64,000 nt of DNA from Streptomyces xanthii (GTDB lineage: Bacteria; Actinomycetota; Actinomycetes; Streptomycetales; Streptomycetaceae): positions 4,526,001-4,590,000 of the forward strand of contig NZ_CP061281.1 in the NCBI RefSeq assembly GCF_014621695.1, in the 5' to 3' direction. Below are positions 8,279-17,225 of the stretch, piece by piece. The notes beneath the pieces are model-generated. The model made no database searches, was not told the DNA's origin, and was given only the letters and a program-made list of their open reading frames with translations. Made by a program: the position numbers and the translations under genes. How positions within the stretch are numbered: the first letter of the stretch is position 1; every line of letters starts with the position of its first letter.

Positions 8279-9973
8279 TCAGAGGGAGTAGGGCAGGTAG
8301 CACAGGGCGGCGAGGACGACGGCGCCCCAGCCGAGCAGGGCCGGCCTGCGGTACCAGGCGTCGTCGCCCTCGGCGGGCGGCTCCTCCAGGCCGGGCGCGG
8401 TCGTGCCGTAGACGAGACCCGCGAGCTCCGCCTCGGGCTTGGGCGCGGTGAACAGCGTGACCAGGACCATGACGACGGCGCCGGCGACGAAGCCGACGAT
8501 CGCGGAGACGAAGTTGGCGCCCTGGTCGGTGGGGATGTCGATGACGCCCTGCTTGTAGATCCAGAAGTAGTTGACCATCGCGGCCGTGGTGCCCGCGAGC
8601 AGGCCCCAGACGCCGGACTTCATGGAGGCGCGCTTCCAGAACATGCCGATGATGAAGACGACGAACATCGGCACGTTGAAGAAGGAGAAGAGCGTCTGGA
8701 GGTAGCCCATGATGTTCGAGAACGACGAGGCGATGAACGCGGTGCCGATCGAGGCGACGACACCGATCGCGGTGATGAGCCGGCCGAACTTCAGGTAGTG
8801 GCCGTCGGGCTTGCCGGGCCGCACGTACTTGGCCCAGATGTCGTAGGTGAACACGGTGTTGAACGACGACACGTTGGCCGCCATGCCGGCCATGAACGCG
8901 GCGAGCAGACCGGTGACCGCGATGCCGAGGACGCCGTTGGGCAGCAGCTCCTGCATCAGGTACGGGATCGCGTCGTTGTACGTGAGGTCCGAGCCGGCCG
9001 CGCCGATCTTCGGGACCAGGACGGCGGCGACCAGGCCGGGGATCATCACGAGGAAGACGATGAACATCTTCGGGAACGCGGCGATCAGCGGGGTGCGCTG
9101 GGCGGCGGAGAGGTTCTTCGCGGACAGGGCGCGCTGCACCTCGGCGAAGTTCGTCGTCCAGTAGCCGAAGGAGAGGACGAAGCCGAGGCCGAGGATGATC
9201 GTCAGCCAGTTCGCGCCGAGCGGGTTCGGGTCGCCGATGCCGGTGCCGCCCCAGGCGGACAGGAAGTTGTCGCCGTGCTGCGCCTTCAGCGAGTCCGTCA
9301 TACCGCCCCAGCCGCCGACGCGCTTGAGGCCGATGACGCAGATCGGGATGAGCGCCGCCAGGATCACGAAGAACTGGAGGACCTCGTTGTAGATGGCCGA
9401 GGAGAGGCCGCCGATCGTGATGTACGCGAGCACGAACAGGCCCGCGACCACGATGGCCACCCACTGCGGCCAGCCGAGGAGCGCCTCGACGACGATCGAC
9501 AGGGCGTACAGGTTGACGCCCGCGATGAGTATCGCCGCGAAGGCGAACAGGACCGAGCTGAGCAGGTGGGCCGACTTGTCGAAGCGCTGGAGCAGGAACT
9601 CCGGGACCGAGCGGACCTTCGAGCGGTAGTAGAAGGGCATCATCACGAGGCCCAGGAAGACCATGGCCGGGATCGCGCCGATCCAGTACCAGTGGACGAC
9701 GGCGACGCCGTACTGCGCGCCGGTCGCGGCCATGCCGAGGATCTCGGTCGCGCCCAGGTTGGCGGCGACGAAGGCGAGGCCGGTGACCCAGGCGGGCAGG
9801 GAGCGCCCCGACAGGAAGAAGTCGAGGCTCGTCCGCACGGAGCGGCGGGCGGCGAAGCCGATGCCGAGGACGACGACGAAGTAGATCGCGAGGATCGCGT
9901 AGTCGAGTCCGTTGGTCGGCAGCCGGAGCCCTGCGGCCAGGGTCGTGGTGTCGGTTGGTGTGGGGGCATGCAT
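8279..9973 (-). CDS. Sodium/solute symporter (SSS family), probably for a sugar
   Basis: This protein of about 564 residues has some 13-14 hydrophobic helices, typical of the SSS/SGLT family. It contains SLDFFLSGRSLPAWVTGLAF and the early GATEILGMA segment, as expected for SGLT-like members. It is divergent from galT-galE-galK across a 190-bp region, and a 9-bp sequence (TGTTGGATT) is repeated near both start sites, so galactose or a galactoside is the best guess for substrate. The start is uncertain: ATG at 9973 is used here, but an in-frame GTG at 9994 would add seven residues and neither has a well-placed ribosome binding site. The small membrane protein at 7982 lies downstream. Confidence 0.88.
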   Translation of the reverse strand: MHAPTPTDTTTLAAGLRLPTNGLDYAILAIYFVVVLGIGFAARRSVRTSLDFFLSGRSLPAWVTGLAFVAANLGATEILGMAATGAQYGVAVVHWYWIGAIPAMVFLGLVMMPFYYRSKVRSVPEFLLQRFDKSAHLLSSVLFAFAAILIAGVNLYALSIVVEALLGWPQWVAIVVAGLFVLAYITIGGLSSAIYNEVLQFFVILAALIPICVIGLKRVGGWGGMTDSLKAQHGDNFLSAWGGTGIGDPNPLGANWLTIILGLGFVLSFGYWTTNFAEVQRALSAKNLSAAQRTPLIAAFPKMFIVFLVMIPGLVAAVLVPKIGAAGSDLTYNDAIPYLMQELLPNGVLGIAVTGLLAAFMAGMAANVSSFNTVFTYDIWAKYVRPGKPDGHYLKFGRLITAIGVVASIGTAFIASSFSNIMGYLQTLFSFFNVPMFVVFIIGMFWKRASMKSGVWGLLAGTTAAMVNYFWIYKQGVIDIPTDQGANFVSAIVGFVAGAVVMVLVTLFTAPKPEAELAGLVYGTTAPGLEEPPAEGDDAWYRRPALLGWGAVVLAALCYLPYSL

Positions 9974-9994
9974 GAGCGGAACGTACGTCCCCAC

Positions 9995-10183
9995 CTTTAA
10001 GAAGTGAACAGTTCTGGTGATGTTCTTTGTTGGATTGTGATTGATAGCGCTTACTGTGGGCCCCTCGGCCGGTCTCCGCTGCTCTGTGACCAGCCGCTAC
10101 CGGCTGTCACTCTTGACGCACTCTCCGGCTCATGGTTTGTTATGTTGGATTCTGTTGGGTTGGTCTGCTGAGGAGTATCGGCC
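9995..10183. promoter_or_regulatory. Divergent control region of the symporter and gal operon
   Basis: The region contains TGTTGGATT twice in the same orientation (10028-10036 and 10143-10151), TGTTGG again exactly 10 bp on (10153-10158), TGTGAT (10036-10041), and the palindrome GAACAGTTC (10006-10014) near the symporter start. TTGACG (10113-10118) is a plausible -35 for galT. The S. lividans galP1 operator was described as a set of TGTGAT-like hexamers (recalled, not checked). The galT ribosome binding site AGGAG is at 10171-10175. Confidence 0.5.
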
Positions 10184-11248
10184 GTGAAGAAGACGTCGAC
10201 CCGGCTCGCCGACGGGCGCGAGCTCATCTACTACGACGTCCGCGACGACGCCGTACGGGACGCGGTCGACCGGCGGCCCCTGGAGCGCACCGTCACGACC
10301 TCCGAGATCCGCCGAGACCCGCTGCTCGGCGACCGCGTCGCCATCGCCTCGCACCGCCAGGGCCGCACCTACCACCCGCCGGCCGACGAGTGCCCCCTGT
10401 GTCCCTCCGCCGGAGAGCGGCTCTCCGAGATCCCCGACTCCGCCTACGACGTCGTGGTCTTCGAGAACCGCTTCCCCTCGCTCGCCGGCGACTCCGGCCG
10501 CTGCGAGGTCGTCTGCTTCACCTCGGACCACGACACGTCCTTCGCCGACCTCACCGAGGAACAGGCCGGGCTCGTCCTCGACGCCTGGACCGACCGCACC
10601 GCCGAGCTCTCCCACCTCGACTCCGTCGAGCAGGTCTTCTGCTTCGAGAACCGCGGCGCCGAGATCGGCGTCACCCTCGGCCACCCCCACGGCCAGATCT
10701 ACGCCTACCCCTTCACCACCCCGCGCACCGCGCTCATGCTCCGCTCCCTCGCCGAGCACAAGGTGCAGACCGGCGGCCGCAACCTCTTCGCCGACGTCGT
10801 CGACAAGGAGCTCGCGGAGGGCACCCGCGTCGTCCTGGAGGGCGAGCACTGGGTGGCCTTCGTGCCCTACGCCGCGCACTGGCCCTACGAAGTGCACCTC
10901 TACCCCAAGCGCCGGGTGCCCGACCTGCTCGCGCTCGACGACGCGGCGCGCACAGAGTTCCCCCAGGTCTATCTGGAACTGTTGAAGCGCTTCGACCGGA
11001 TCTTCGGTGAAGGTGAACCGCCGACGCCGTACATCGCGGCCTGGCACCAGGCCCCGTTCGGCACGCTGGAGGAGTTCGACGGCGTCACGCGCGACGACTT
11101 CGCGCTGCACCTCGAGCTTTTCACCGTCCGCCGCACTTCCGGCAAGCTGAAATTCCTCGCGGGTTCCGAATCCGGCATGAGTGTGTTCATCAACGACGTG
11201 CCGCCGGAGGCCGCGGCAGAGCGACTGCGAGAGGTAGCGAGCAAGTGA
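10184..11248 (+). CDS. galT: Galactose-1-phosphate uridylyltransferase
   Basis: This cytosolic Leloir-pathway enzyme exchanges UDP between UDP-glucose and galactose-1-phosphate. The 354-residue protein carries the zinc-site pair CPLC (Cys70, Cys73) and the active-site motif GHPHGQ, whose second histidine (His169) is the expected uridylylated nucleophile. The [18 protein letters not shown] context is typical. The start is GTG at 10184, with AGGAG (10171-10175) 8 nt upstream. The stop codon overlaps the galE start (TGATG), so the three gal genes are translationally coupled. Transcription probably starts in the region shared with the divergent symporter. The length is normal for the family. Confidence 0.96.
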   Translation: MKKTSTRLADGRELIYYDVRDDAVRDAVDRRPLERTVTTSEIRRDPLLGDRVAIASHRQGRTYHPPADECPLCPSAGERLSEIPDSAYDVVVFENRFPSLAGDSGRCEVVCFTSDHDTSFADLTEEQAGLVLDAWTDRTAELSHLDSVEQVFCFENRGAEIGVTLGHPHGQIYAYPFTTPRTALMLRSLAEHKVQTGGRNLFADVVDKELAEGTRVVLEGEHWVAFVPYAAHWPYEVHLYPKRRVPDLLALDDAARTEFPQVYLELLKRFDRIFGEGEPPTPYIAAWHQAPFGTLEEFDGVTRDDFALHLELFTVRRTSGKLKFLAGSESGMSVFINDVPPEAAAERLREVASK

Positions 11249-12246
11249 TGGGCAAGACCGAACCCCAGAAGTCCGCTCCCAAGAAGTACCTGGTCACGGG
11301 CGGAGCCGGCTATGTCGGCAGCGTCGTCGCGCAGCACCTGCTGGAGGCCGGACACGAGGTCACCGTCCTCGACAACCTCTCCACCGGCTTCCGCGAGGGC
11401 GTCCCCGCCGGGGCGGCCTTCGTCGAGGGCGACATCCGCGACGCCGCCAAGTGGCTCGACGCCTCCTACGACGCGGTCCTGCACTTCGCGGCGTTCTCGC
11501 AGGTCGGCGAGTCCGTAGCGAAGCCCGAGAAGTACTGGGCGAACAACGTCGGCGGCACCATGGAGCTGCTCGCCGCGATGCGCGCCGCCGACGTGCGCAC
11601 CCTCGTCTTCTCCTCCACCGCCGCGACCTACGGCGAGCCGGTGAACACCCCCATCACCGAGACCGACCCCACCGCGCCGACCTCCCCCTACGGCGCCTCC
11701 AAGCTCGCCGTCGACCACATGATCACCGGCGAGGCGCACGCCCACGGGCTCGCCGCCGTCTCCCTGCGCTACTTCAACGTCGCGGGCGCCTACGGAGACT
11801 GCGGCGAGCGGCACGACCCCGAGTCGCACCTCATCCCGCTCGTCCTCCAGGTCGCCCAGGGCCGCCGCGAGGCCATCTCGATCTACGGCGACGACTACCC
11901 GACCCCCGACGGCACCTGCGTCCGTGACTACATCCACGTCGCCGACCTCGCCGAGGCCCACCTCCTCGCCGTCGGCGCAGCCCGCCCCGGCGAGCACCTC
12001 ATCTGCAACCTCGGCAACGGCAACGGCTTCTCCGTGCGCGAGGTCGTCGAGACCGTCCGCCAGGTCACCGGGCACCCGATCCCCGAGGTCGTCGCCCCGC
12101 GCCGCGGCGGCGACCCCGCCGTTCTCGTCGCCTCCGCGCGCACCGCGCGCGAACGCCTCGGCTGGAACCCGTCCCGCACGGACCTCGCGGGAATCGTCGC
12201 CGACGCCTGGAAGTTCGCCCAGGCCCGCCAGGAAGGCCAGGCATGA
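11248..12246 (+). CDS. galE: UDP-glucose 4-epimerase
   Basis: This 332-residue extended short-chain dehydrogenase interconverts UDP-galactose and UDP-glucose using tightly bound NAD. The N-terminal Rossmann motif is [10 protein letters not shown]. The catalytic Ser/Thr segment is [10 protein letters not shown], and YGASK supplies the Tyr-xxx-Lys pair. RYFNVAGA and the C-terminal RRGGDPA region are typical of bacterial GalE. The ATG at 11248 overlaps the galT stop by one base; a GTG three bases earlier is also possible. The gene ends in an ATGA overlap with galK, so the order galT-galE-galK is one coupled operon. No anomalies. Confidence 0.96.
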   Translation: MGKTEPQKSAPKKYLVTGGAGYVGSVVAQHLLEAGHEVTVLDNLSTGFREGVPAGAAFVEGDIRDAAKWLDASYDAVLHFAAFSQVGESVAKPEKYWANNVGGTMELLAAMRAADVRTLVFSSTAATYGEPVNTPITETDPTAPTSPYGASKLAVDHMITGEAHAHGLAAVSLRYFNVAGAYGDCGERHDPESHLIPLVLQVAQGRREAISIYGDDYPTPDGTCVRDYIHVADLAEAHLLAVGAARPGEHLICNLGNGNGFSVREVVETVRQVTGHPIPEVVAPRRGGDPAVLVASARTARERLGWNPSRTDLAGIVADAWKFAQARQEGQA

Positions 12247-13412
12247 CCGTCGCCGCGCAGTTCAGCGATCTGTACGGGTACGCGCCGGACGGGGTCTGGG
12301 CGGCGCCCGGCCGCGTCAACCTGATCGGCGAGTACACCGACTTCAACGAGGGCTTCGTCATGCCGCTCGCGCTGCCGCACACCGCGGTCGCCGCGGTGGC
12401 CCGGCGCGAGGACGGCGTGCTGCGCCTGCACTCCGCCGACCTCGACGCCCCCGTCGCCGAACTGCGCGTCGACGCACTCGAACCGCTCTCCAAGTACGGG
12501 CAGGGCGGCTGGGCCGCGTACCCGGCGGGCGTCGTCTGGGCGCTGCGCGACGCGGGCCACGCCGTCACCGGCGCGGACGTCCACCTGGCGTCCACCGTTC
12601 CCACCGGCGCGGGGCTGTCCTCCTCGGCGGCCCTGGAGGTCGTCACCGCGTACGCGCTGAACGACCTGTTCGGACTCGGCCTGAGCGGGCCCGAACTGGC
12701 CGTGCTCGCCCAGCGCGCCGAGAACGTGTTCGTCGGCGTTCCGTGCGGCGTCATGGACCAGATGGCCTCGGCCTGCGCCACCGAGGGGCACGCCCTGCAC
12801 CTCGACTGCCGCGACCTGTCCGTCCGTCAGGTCCCCTTCGACCTGGCCGCGCAGGGCCTCCAGCTCCTCGTCGTCGACACGCGCGTCAAGCACGAACTGG
12901 GCGACGGGGCCTACGCGGAGCGGCGGGCCGGCTGCGAGGAGGGCGCCCGCCTCCTCGGCGTCACCCACCTGCGCGACGTGCCGTACGCGGACCTCGACGA
13001 CGCGCTGGCCCGCATCGAGCGGTCCGGCGCGGACGAGAAGGTCGTCCGCTACGTCCGCCACATCGTCTCCGACGACCACCGCGTCGAACAGGTCATCGGC
13101 CTCCTCGACGCCGGCGAGGCCCGCGCGATCGGCCCCGTCCTCTACGACGGCCACCGCTCGCTCCGCGACGACCTGCGCATCTCCTGCCCGGAACTGGACC
13201 TCGTCGTCGACACGGCCCGCTCGGCCGGGGCCGTCGGAGCCCGGATGACGGGCGGCGGCTTCGGCGGGTCGGCGCTCGTGCTCGTGGAGACGACGGACGC
13301 GGACGCGGTCACGAAGTCGATCCTCACCGCGTTCGAGACCGCGGCCTTCACCCCGCCACGCGTCTTCCCGGCGGTCCCGTCGACGGGAGCCCGCCGACTG
13401 CCCGTCAGCTGA
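12243..13412 (+). CDS. galK: Galactokinase
   Basis: This 389-residue GHMP kinase makes galactose-1-phosphate from galactose and ATP, the first step of the Leloir pathway. The galactokinase signature [15 protein letters not shown] is at residues 22-36. The ATP-binding GHMP motif reads [13 protein letters not shown] and the third motif reads [14 protein letters not shown]. The start ATG at 12243 lies within an ATGA overlap with galE. The 3' end overlaps the convergent acetyltransferase gene by 8 bp, leaving no room for a conventional terminator between them. Length and motifs are normal. Confidence 0.96.
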   Translation: MTVAAQFSDLYGYAPDGVWAAPGRVNLIGEYTDFNEGFVMPLALPHTAVAAVARREDGVLRLHSADLDAPVAELRVDALEPLSKYGQGGWAAYPAGVVWALRDAGHAVTGADVHLASTVPTGAGLSSSAALEVVTAYALNDLFGLGLSGPELAVLAQRAENVFVGVPCGVMDQMASACATEGHALHLDCRDLSVRQVPFDLAAQGLQLLVVDTRVKHELGDGAYAERRAGCEEGARLLGVTHLRDVPYADLDDALARIERSGADEKVVRYVRHIVSDDHRVEQVIGLLDAGEARAIGPVLYDGHRSLRDDLRISCPELDLVVDTARSAGAVGARMTGGGFGGSALVLVETTDADAVTKSILTAFETAAFTPPRVFPAVPSTGARRLPVS

Positions 13413-13848
13413 GCCGCTTGGTGAGGGTGAATTCCTTGATGCCGGGCGGGTAGTCGGGGATGACCGCGACGACTTCGTAGCCGTGCTGTCTGTAGAAGCC
13501 CGGCGCCTGGAAGTCCCAGGTCTCCACTCGGGAGTTGGTGCAGGCGTGCTGGTCGCGGGCCATGTGTTCGGCCCGGTCCAGGAGGCGGGAGCCGAGGCCG
13601 GCGCCGCGGTGGTGGCCGGCGACCCAGAGCAGGTTCACGTGGAGCCAGGTCGCCCAGGTGTGGGCGTCCAGACCACCCGCCAGCTCACCGTCCGCGTCGA
13701 ACGCCCAGACCTGCAACGGGGTCTCGCGCTCGGCCGGGGTGCCGCGCAGTTCGCGCAGCGCGGGGGACGACGCCGTGTTGGTGTCGCGGAGCGCCGCGCG
13801 GAGCAGAAGGCGGCGCTCTTTGTCGACTTCTGTCTCAAAGCGAAACAT
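13405..13848 (-). CDS. GNAT-family N-acetyltransferase
   Basis: This 147-residue protein has a GNAT fold. The acetyl-CoA binding segment is VAGHHRGAGLGSRLLDRAEH, with the R/Q-x-x-G-x-G/A loop as HHRGAGLG, followed by a C-terminal FYRQHGYEVV strand typical of the family. The substrate is unknown. The start at 13848 is preferred because GGTGAG lies about 6 nt before it; an ATG four codons upstream (13860) has no such site. It is convergent with galK and overlaps its last 8 bp. It stands alone; nothing nearby indicates a small-molecule or protein substrate. Confidence 0.85.
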   Translation of the reverse strand: MFRFETEVDKERRLLLRAALRDTNTASSPALRELRGTPAERETPLQVWAFDADGELAGGLDAHTWATWLHVNLLWVAGHHRGAGLGSRLLDRAEHMARDQHACTNSRVETWDFQAPGFYRQHGYEVVAVIPDYPPGIKEFTLTKRLS

Positions 13849-14111
13849 GCGTCTCACCATAAACGCGCGGGACGGTCGCCCGCCGGTCGAGCCGCCTCAG
13901 TTCTGTGAATCGCCTTCCCCTCCGGGCCGTCGGCCCTACTCTGAGGACAGCGCCGGTGGGGGCCGGTGCTGATCAGGGGGCGAGACAGCCAGGTACGACG
14001 CCTGGAGTGGGGGTGGCAGTTCGGCACGGCGGCGGCCGTGCGGCTGCGGTGACCCGTACTCCGGGCGCCGTACCTGCGTTGGTCCGTCCCCCGACCAGTG
14101 GGGGTAATTCA
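13849..14111. other. Intergenic region before the second LuxR-type gene
   Basis: I see no reading frame with coding character here. The LuxR-type start has GTGGGGGT just upstream. No clear repeat or hairpin terminator is visible. Confidence 0.4.
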
Positions 14112-14861
14112 GTGGTTCGCATACGGGTTCTGGTCGTCGACGACCACCGCATCTTCGCCGAGTCGCTCGCCGCGGCGCTCGCCGCCGAGCCCGACGTCGA
14201 GGTGGCGGCCGCGGGCAGCGGGCCCGCCGCGCTGCGCTGCCTGGAGCGGGCGGCCGGCGAGGGGCGCAGATTCGACGTGATGCTCGTCGACGCGGACCTG
14301 GGGGCGGCGGCCGCCGAGGGCCTGCGCCCGCCTGCCGTCGTGCCGGACGGGGCCGCACAGGACGGACTCGTCGACGGCATCTCGCTGGTGGCAGGGGTCC
14401 GTTCGGGCCAGCCGGCCGTCCGTACGGTGGTGCTCGCCGAGCGGGACGATCCGCGGCGGGCCGCGCTCGCGCTCCAGGCCGGGGCGTCCGGCTGGGTCGC
14501 CAAGGACTGCTCCCTGTCGCGGCTGCTCACCGTCATCCGGGGTGTGCTGCGGGACGAGACGCATCTGCCGCCGGCGCTGCTCACGGGCGTGCTGCGCGAG
14601 CTGACCGCGGCGCGCAAGCACCGTACGGAGTCGGAGCAGTTGGTGGAGTCGCTGACGCCGCGGGAGCGGGAGGTGCTGCGGTGCATGGTCGCGGGCCTCG
14701 GGCGCAAGGCCGTCGCCGAGCGGCTGTTCCTCTCCCCGCACACCGTGCGGACACACATGCAGAACGTGCTGGGGAAGCTCGGGGTGCACTCCACGCTGGC
14801 GGCGGTCGCGCTCGCGCGCCGGGCGGGCGTCGGGCCCGCTGATCTGGAGGCCGCCAGCTGA
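14112..14861 (+). CDS. Orphan LuxR-family response regulator
   Basis: This 249-residue protein has an N-terminal receiver beginning VVRIRVLVVDDHRIFAESLA. Asp residues sit at the expected phosphorylation strand (MLVDADLG, Asp60/Asp62), GASGWVAKD supplies the conserved Lys, and there is an insertion of about 20 residues after that strand. A NarL/LuxR-type helix-turn-helix follows (LTPREREVLRCMVAGL and SPHTVRTHMQNVLGKLGV). The start is GTG at 14112, the first codon before the receiver strand; a longer frame reaching to 13905 has no receiver similarity. No histidine kinase gene is adjacent. It resembles the gene at 7096 in size and layout, and both flank the gal module. Confidence 0.85.
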   Translation: MVRIRVLVVDDHRIFAESLAAALAAEPDVEVAAAGSGPAALRCLERAAGEGRRFDVMLVDADLGAAAAEGLRPPAVVPDGAAQDGLVDGISLVAGVRSGQPAVRTVVLAERDDPRRAALALQAGASGWVAKDCSLSRLLTVIRGVLRDETHLPPALLTGVLRELTAARKHRTESEQLVESLTPREREVLRCMVAGLGRKAVAERLFLSPHTVRTHMQNVLGKLGVHSTLAAVALARRAGVGPADLEAAS

Positions 14862-14871
14862 GGTGCGGGGT

Positions 14872-14946
14872 GCCTTTCATCTGGGGAAGGCGCGGCGAAG
14901 CCGCATGCCTTCCAGGGGCGCGGGGAACTGCGCGACCAGCCCCCAC
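14872..14946. repeat. Dispersed inverted-repeat element, copy 2 (half copy)
   Basis: Only the right half is present: the small hairpin GGCGCGGCGAAGCCGC (14889-14904) followed by the arm CAGGGGCGCGGGGAACTGCG, ending CGACCAGCCCCCACCGG. The left arm is missing. It lies just after the LuxR-type stop codon and before the membrane-protein gene. Confidence 0.8.
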
Positions 14947-14981
14947 CGGAGCCGCGGACGAACGAGATGAGAGGAACAAGC

Positions 14982-15431
14982 GTGGAGCTCAGGATCCGGC
15001 CCAGTTCGCGCGCCGGGTGGACCATGTCCGCGTTCGGCGTGCTCGCCGCCGGCATGGGAGTCGTGGGACTCGCCGCGCCCGACGCACTGATCGCCGCCAT
15101 GGGCTTCGCCGAGGCGCCCGCCGCGGGCCGGGCCGACGGTGATCACACCCTGACCTTCCTGACCGCCTCCTCGATGGCGGCGCTCAACATGGGCGTGTAC
15201 TACGTGCTCGCGGCGGCCGCCGACTGGACGGCATTCTTCCGCTGGACGGTCCCGTTCAGGCTGCTGACCTGCACCGTCTTCACGCTCGCGGTCCTCGGCG
15301 ACCGGGCACCCACGGGATTCGTCGGGGTGGGCCTGTGGGAGGGCGCGGGCGCGCTCGCGACCGCGGTCGCGCTGCGTGCGGACAGGCGCCGGGCCGCGGG
15401 GGAGTCCCGCACGGCCGCCGTGCCCGCCTGA
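14982..15431 (+). CDS. Small four-helix membrane protein, family not identified
   Basis: This 149-residue protein is almost entirely hydrophobic. Four probable membrane helices include MSAFGVLAAGMGVVGLA, AALNMGVYYVLAAAA, RLLTCTVFTLAVLG and LWEGAGALATAVAL. The start GTG at 14982 is preferred over the ATG at 14967 because GAGGA (14971-14975) is 6 nt before it. The short Arg-rich tail is cytoplasmic by the positive-inside rule. It resembles small uncharacterised membrane proteins that sit next to regulators. No function can be assigned. The convergent MarR gene ends 17 bp downstream. Confidence 0.75.
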   Translation: MELRIRPSSRAGWTMSAFGVLAAGMGVVGLAAPDALIAAMGFAEAPAAGRADGDHTLTFLTASSMAALNMGVYYVLAAAADWTAFFRWTVPFRLLTCTVFTLAVLGDRAPTGFVGVGLWEGAGALATAVALRADRRRAAGESRTAAVPA

Positions 15432-15447
15432 ACCCAGGCGGAAGGCC

Positions 15448-15945
15448 CTAGCCGGGGATGTTGTCGAAGGGGGCGGTCAGCTGGCGGAGCAGGGACGCCA
15501 GTTCGCCCCGCTCCCGGCCGGAGAGCTGGACGAGGATGGCCCGCTCCTGCTCGAGGAGGCCCGCCAGGGCCTGGTCCGCCCGGTCGCGGCCCTCTTCCGT
15601 CAGCCGGACGAGGACCCCGCGCCGGTCGCTCGGATCGGGCAGACGCTCGACGAGGCCCTTCTTGGCGAGCCGGTCGATACGGTTCGTCATCGTGCCCGAG
15701 GTGACCAGGGTCTGGGTCAGCAACTGACCCGGAGAGAGCTGGTACGGGGAGCCGGCGCGGCGCAGCGACGTCAGGACGTCGAACTCCCAGGGCTCCAGCT
15801 GGTGCTCGGAGAACGCGATGCGACGGGCGCGGTCGAGATGGCGCGCCAGTCTGCTGACCCGACTGAGCACCTCCAGGGGCTCCACGTCGAGGTCAGGGCG
15901 CTCCCGGCGCCACGCTGCGACCAGACGGTCGACCTCGTCCTCCAT
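15448..15945 (-). CDS. MarR-family transcriptional regulator
   Basis: This is a 165-residue winged-helix regulator. LEPWEFDVLTSLRRAG begins the DNA-binding core, LVTSGTMTNRIDRLAKKGLV forms the recognition region and DPSDRRGVLVRLT the wing, all typical MarR features. The start ATG at 15945 opens MEDEVDRLVAAW. It is divergent from the tam methyltransferase operon across an 87-bp gap that contains an 18-bp near-palindrome and related half-sites. It very likely represses both itself and tam-VOC. The ligand is unknown; MarR proteins beside methyltransferases usually sense small aromatic or toxic compounds, but nothing here proves it. Confidence 0.92.
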   Translation of the reverse strand: MEDEVDRLVAAWRRERPDLDVEPLEVLSRVSRLARHLDRARRIAFSEHQLEPWEFDVLTSLRRAGSPYQLSPGQLLTQTLVTSGTMTNRIDRLAKKGLVERLPDPSDRRGVLVRLTEEGRDRADQALAGLLEQERAILVQLSGRERGELASLLRQLTAPFDNIPG

Positions 15946-15964
15946 GACGATCAGTGTAGAGGGT

Positions 15965-16011
15965 GTGTCGACGTGAAGTCTCTTGATGTCGATTATCTTG
16001 ACGTCGAGATA
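15965..16011. promoter_or_regulatory. Likely MarR operator between marR-type gene and tam
   Basis: TATCTTGACGTCGAGATA (15994-16011) is an 18-bp palindrome with one mismatched pair. Its core recurs as TCTTGATGTCGA (15981-15992), exactly 15 bp before TCTTGACGTCGA (15996-16007). A third, inverted and looser copy (TGTCGACGTGAAG) starts near 15966. The repeats fill the gap between the two divergent genes. Confidence 0.6.
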
Positions 16012-16032
16012 CTTTGGGTTCAGTCTGGACGT

Positions 16033-16833
16033 ATGACGAAGCCGCAGACACCCATCTGGGACCCCCAGCAGTACCTCCGGCACGCCGACCACCGCGGCCG
16101 CCCGTTCATGGACCTGCTCGCCCGTGTCCCCGAGCCGCCGCGCGACCCCGCCCGCATCGCCGACCTCGGCTGCGGCCCCGGCAACATGACGGCGCTGCTC
16201 GCCGAACGCTGGCCCACCGCGCACATCACCGGCTACGACAACTCGCCCGAGATGCTGGAGAAGGCCCGTGCCCGTGCGACCGGCCGGCTCGACTTCGCGC
16301 ACGCGGACGCCGCGCGCTGGGCGCCTGCGGAGACGTACGACCTGATCCTGTCGAACGCGACCCTGCAATGGGTCCCCGGACATGTCGAGTCCTTCCCGCG
16401 CTGGGTGGACGCGCTGGCGCCCGGCGGCACGTTCGCCTTCCAGGTGCCGGGCAACTTCGACGCGCCCAGCCACGTCCTGATGCGCGAGCTCGCCGGGTCC
16501 GCGCGCTGGAAGGACCGGCTCGGCGACGTCCTGCGGCACGGGGACGCCGTGCACACGCCGGCCGCGTACCTGGAGCGGCTCACCGGGCTCGGCTGCGCGG
16601 TCGACGCCTGGGAGACCACATACCTGCACCTCCTGGAGGGGGCCGACCCGGTGCTCGACTGGGTCAAGGGGACCGGGCTGCGGCCCGTGCTCACCGCTCT
16701 CGCGGACGATCCGGCGGCGCGGGACGCGTTCGTGGCGGAGTACGCGGGGCTGCTCCGTACGGCCTACCCGGGGTCGGAGCACGGCACGGTGTTCCCGTTC
16801 CGGCGGGTCTTCGTGGTGGCGGTGAAGGCGTGA
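16033..16833 (+). CDS. tam: Trans-aconitate 2-methyltransferase
   Basis: This 266-residue class I SAM-dependent methyltransferase esterifies trans-aconitate, a spontaneous by-product of the aconitase reaction that inhibits the citric acid cycle. WDPQQYLRHADHRGRPFMDL is the characteristic N-terminus of Tam proteins. The SAM-binding motif is IADLGCGPGNMT, followed by GYDNSPEML and SNATLQWVP. The ATG at 16033 starts directly with MTKPQTPIWDP. The gene overlaps the downstream VOC gene (GTGA) and is probably controlled by the divergent MarR protein. Substrate assignment rests on overall similarity; related methyltransferases with other small acids as substrates exist. Confidence 0.9.
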   Translation: MTKPQTPIWDPQQYLRHADHRGRPFMDLLARVPEPPRDPARIADLGCGPGNMTALLAERWPTAHITGYDNSPEMLEKARARATGRLDFAHADAARWAPAETYDLILSNATLQWVPGHVESFPRWVDALAPGGTFAFQVPGNFDAPSHVLMRELAGSARWKDRLGDVLRHGDAVHTPAAYLERLTGLGCAVDAWETTYLHLLEGADPVLDWVKGTGLRPVLTALADDPAARDAFVAEYAGLLRTAYPGSEHGTVFPFRRVFVVAVKA

Positions 16834-17201
16834 TCGTGGGGCTGGACCATGTGCAGCTCGCCGCGCCCGCGGGGAGCGAGGAGTTGTTGCGGGGGTTCTA
16901 CGGGGAGGTCCTCGGGATGACCGAGATCCCCAAGCCGCCGGTGCTCGCCGCGCGGGGCGGGTGCTGGTTCTCGGCCGGGTCCGTGCAGGTGCATCTCGGG
17001 ATCGAGGAGGATTTCAGGCCCGCGCGGAAGGCGCACCCGGGGATTCTGGTGCGGGGCATCGAGGAGTTCGCGGAGCGGCTTGCCGGGGGTGGGGTCGAGG
17101 TGGTCCGGGATGCGGCGCTTCCCGGGTACCGGCGGTTCTACGCCCTTGACCCTGTCGGGAACCGGCTGGAGTTCCTGGAGCCCATTCGTCTGCCGGGCTG
17201 A
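16830..17201 (+). CDS. VOC (glyoxalase/dioxygenase fold) protein
   Basis: This 123-residue protein has one vicinal-oxygen-chelate domain. GLDHVQLAAPAGSEELLRGF opens the first module, and FYALDPVGNRLEFLEP closes it with the conserved DPxGNxxE motif containing a metal-ligand Glu. The His in LDHVQL is the other likely metal ligand. It begins with GTG inside the tam stop codon (GTGA), so it is translationally coupled to tam and probably regulated by the same MarR protein. The substrate is unknown; possibilities are detoxification of a reactive metabolite or binding of a small ligand. The size fits a single-domain family member. Confidence 0.85.
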   Translation: MIVGLDHVQLAAPAGSEELLRGFYGEVLGMTEIPKPPVLAARGGCWFSAGSVQVHLGIEEDFRPARKAHPGILVRGIEEFAERLAGGGVEVVRDAALPGYRRFYALDPVGNRLEFLEPIRLPG

Positions 17202-17225
17202 TGTGTCGATCGCGGGTGCGGGCCG

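Noticed and set aside
9974..9994. Upstream GTG start for the symporter
   Set aside because: The only purine-rich run (AAAGG) abuts the GTG too closely to act as a ribosome binding site. Kept as an alternative.
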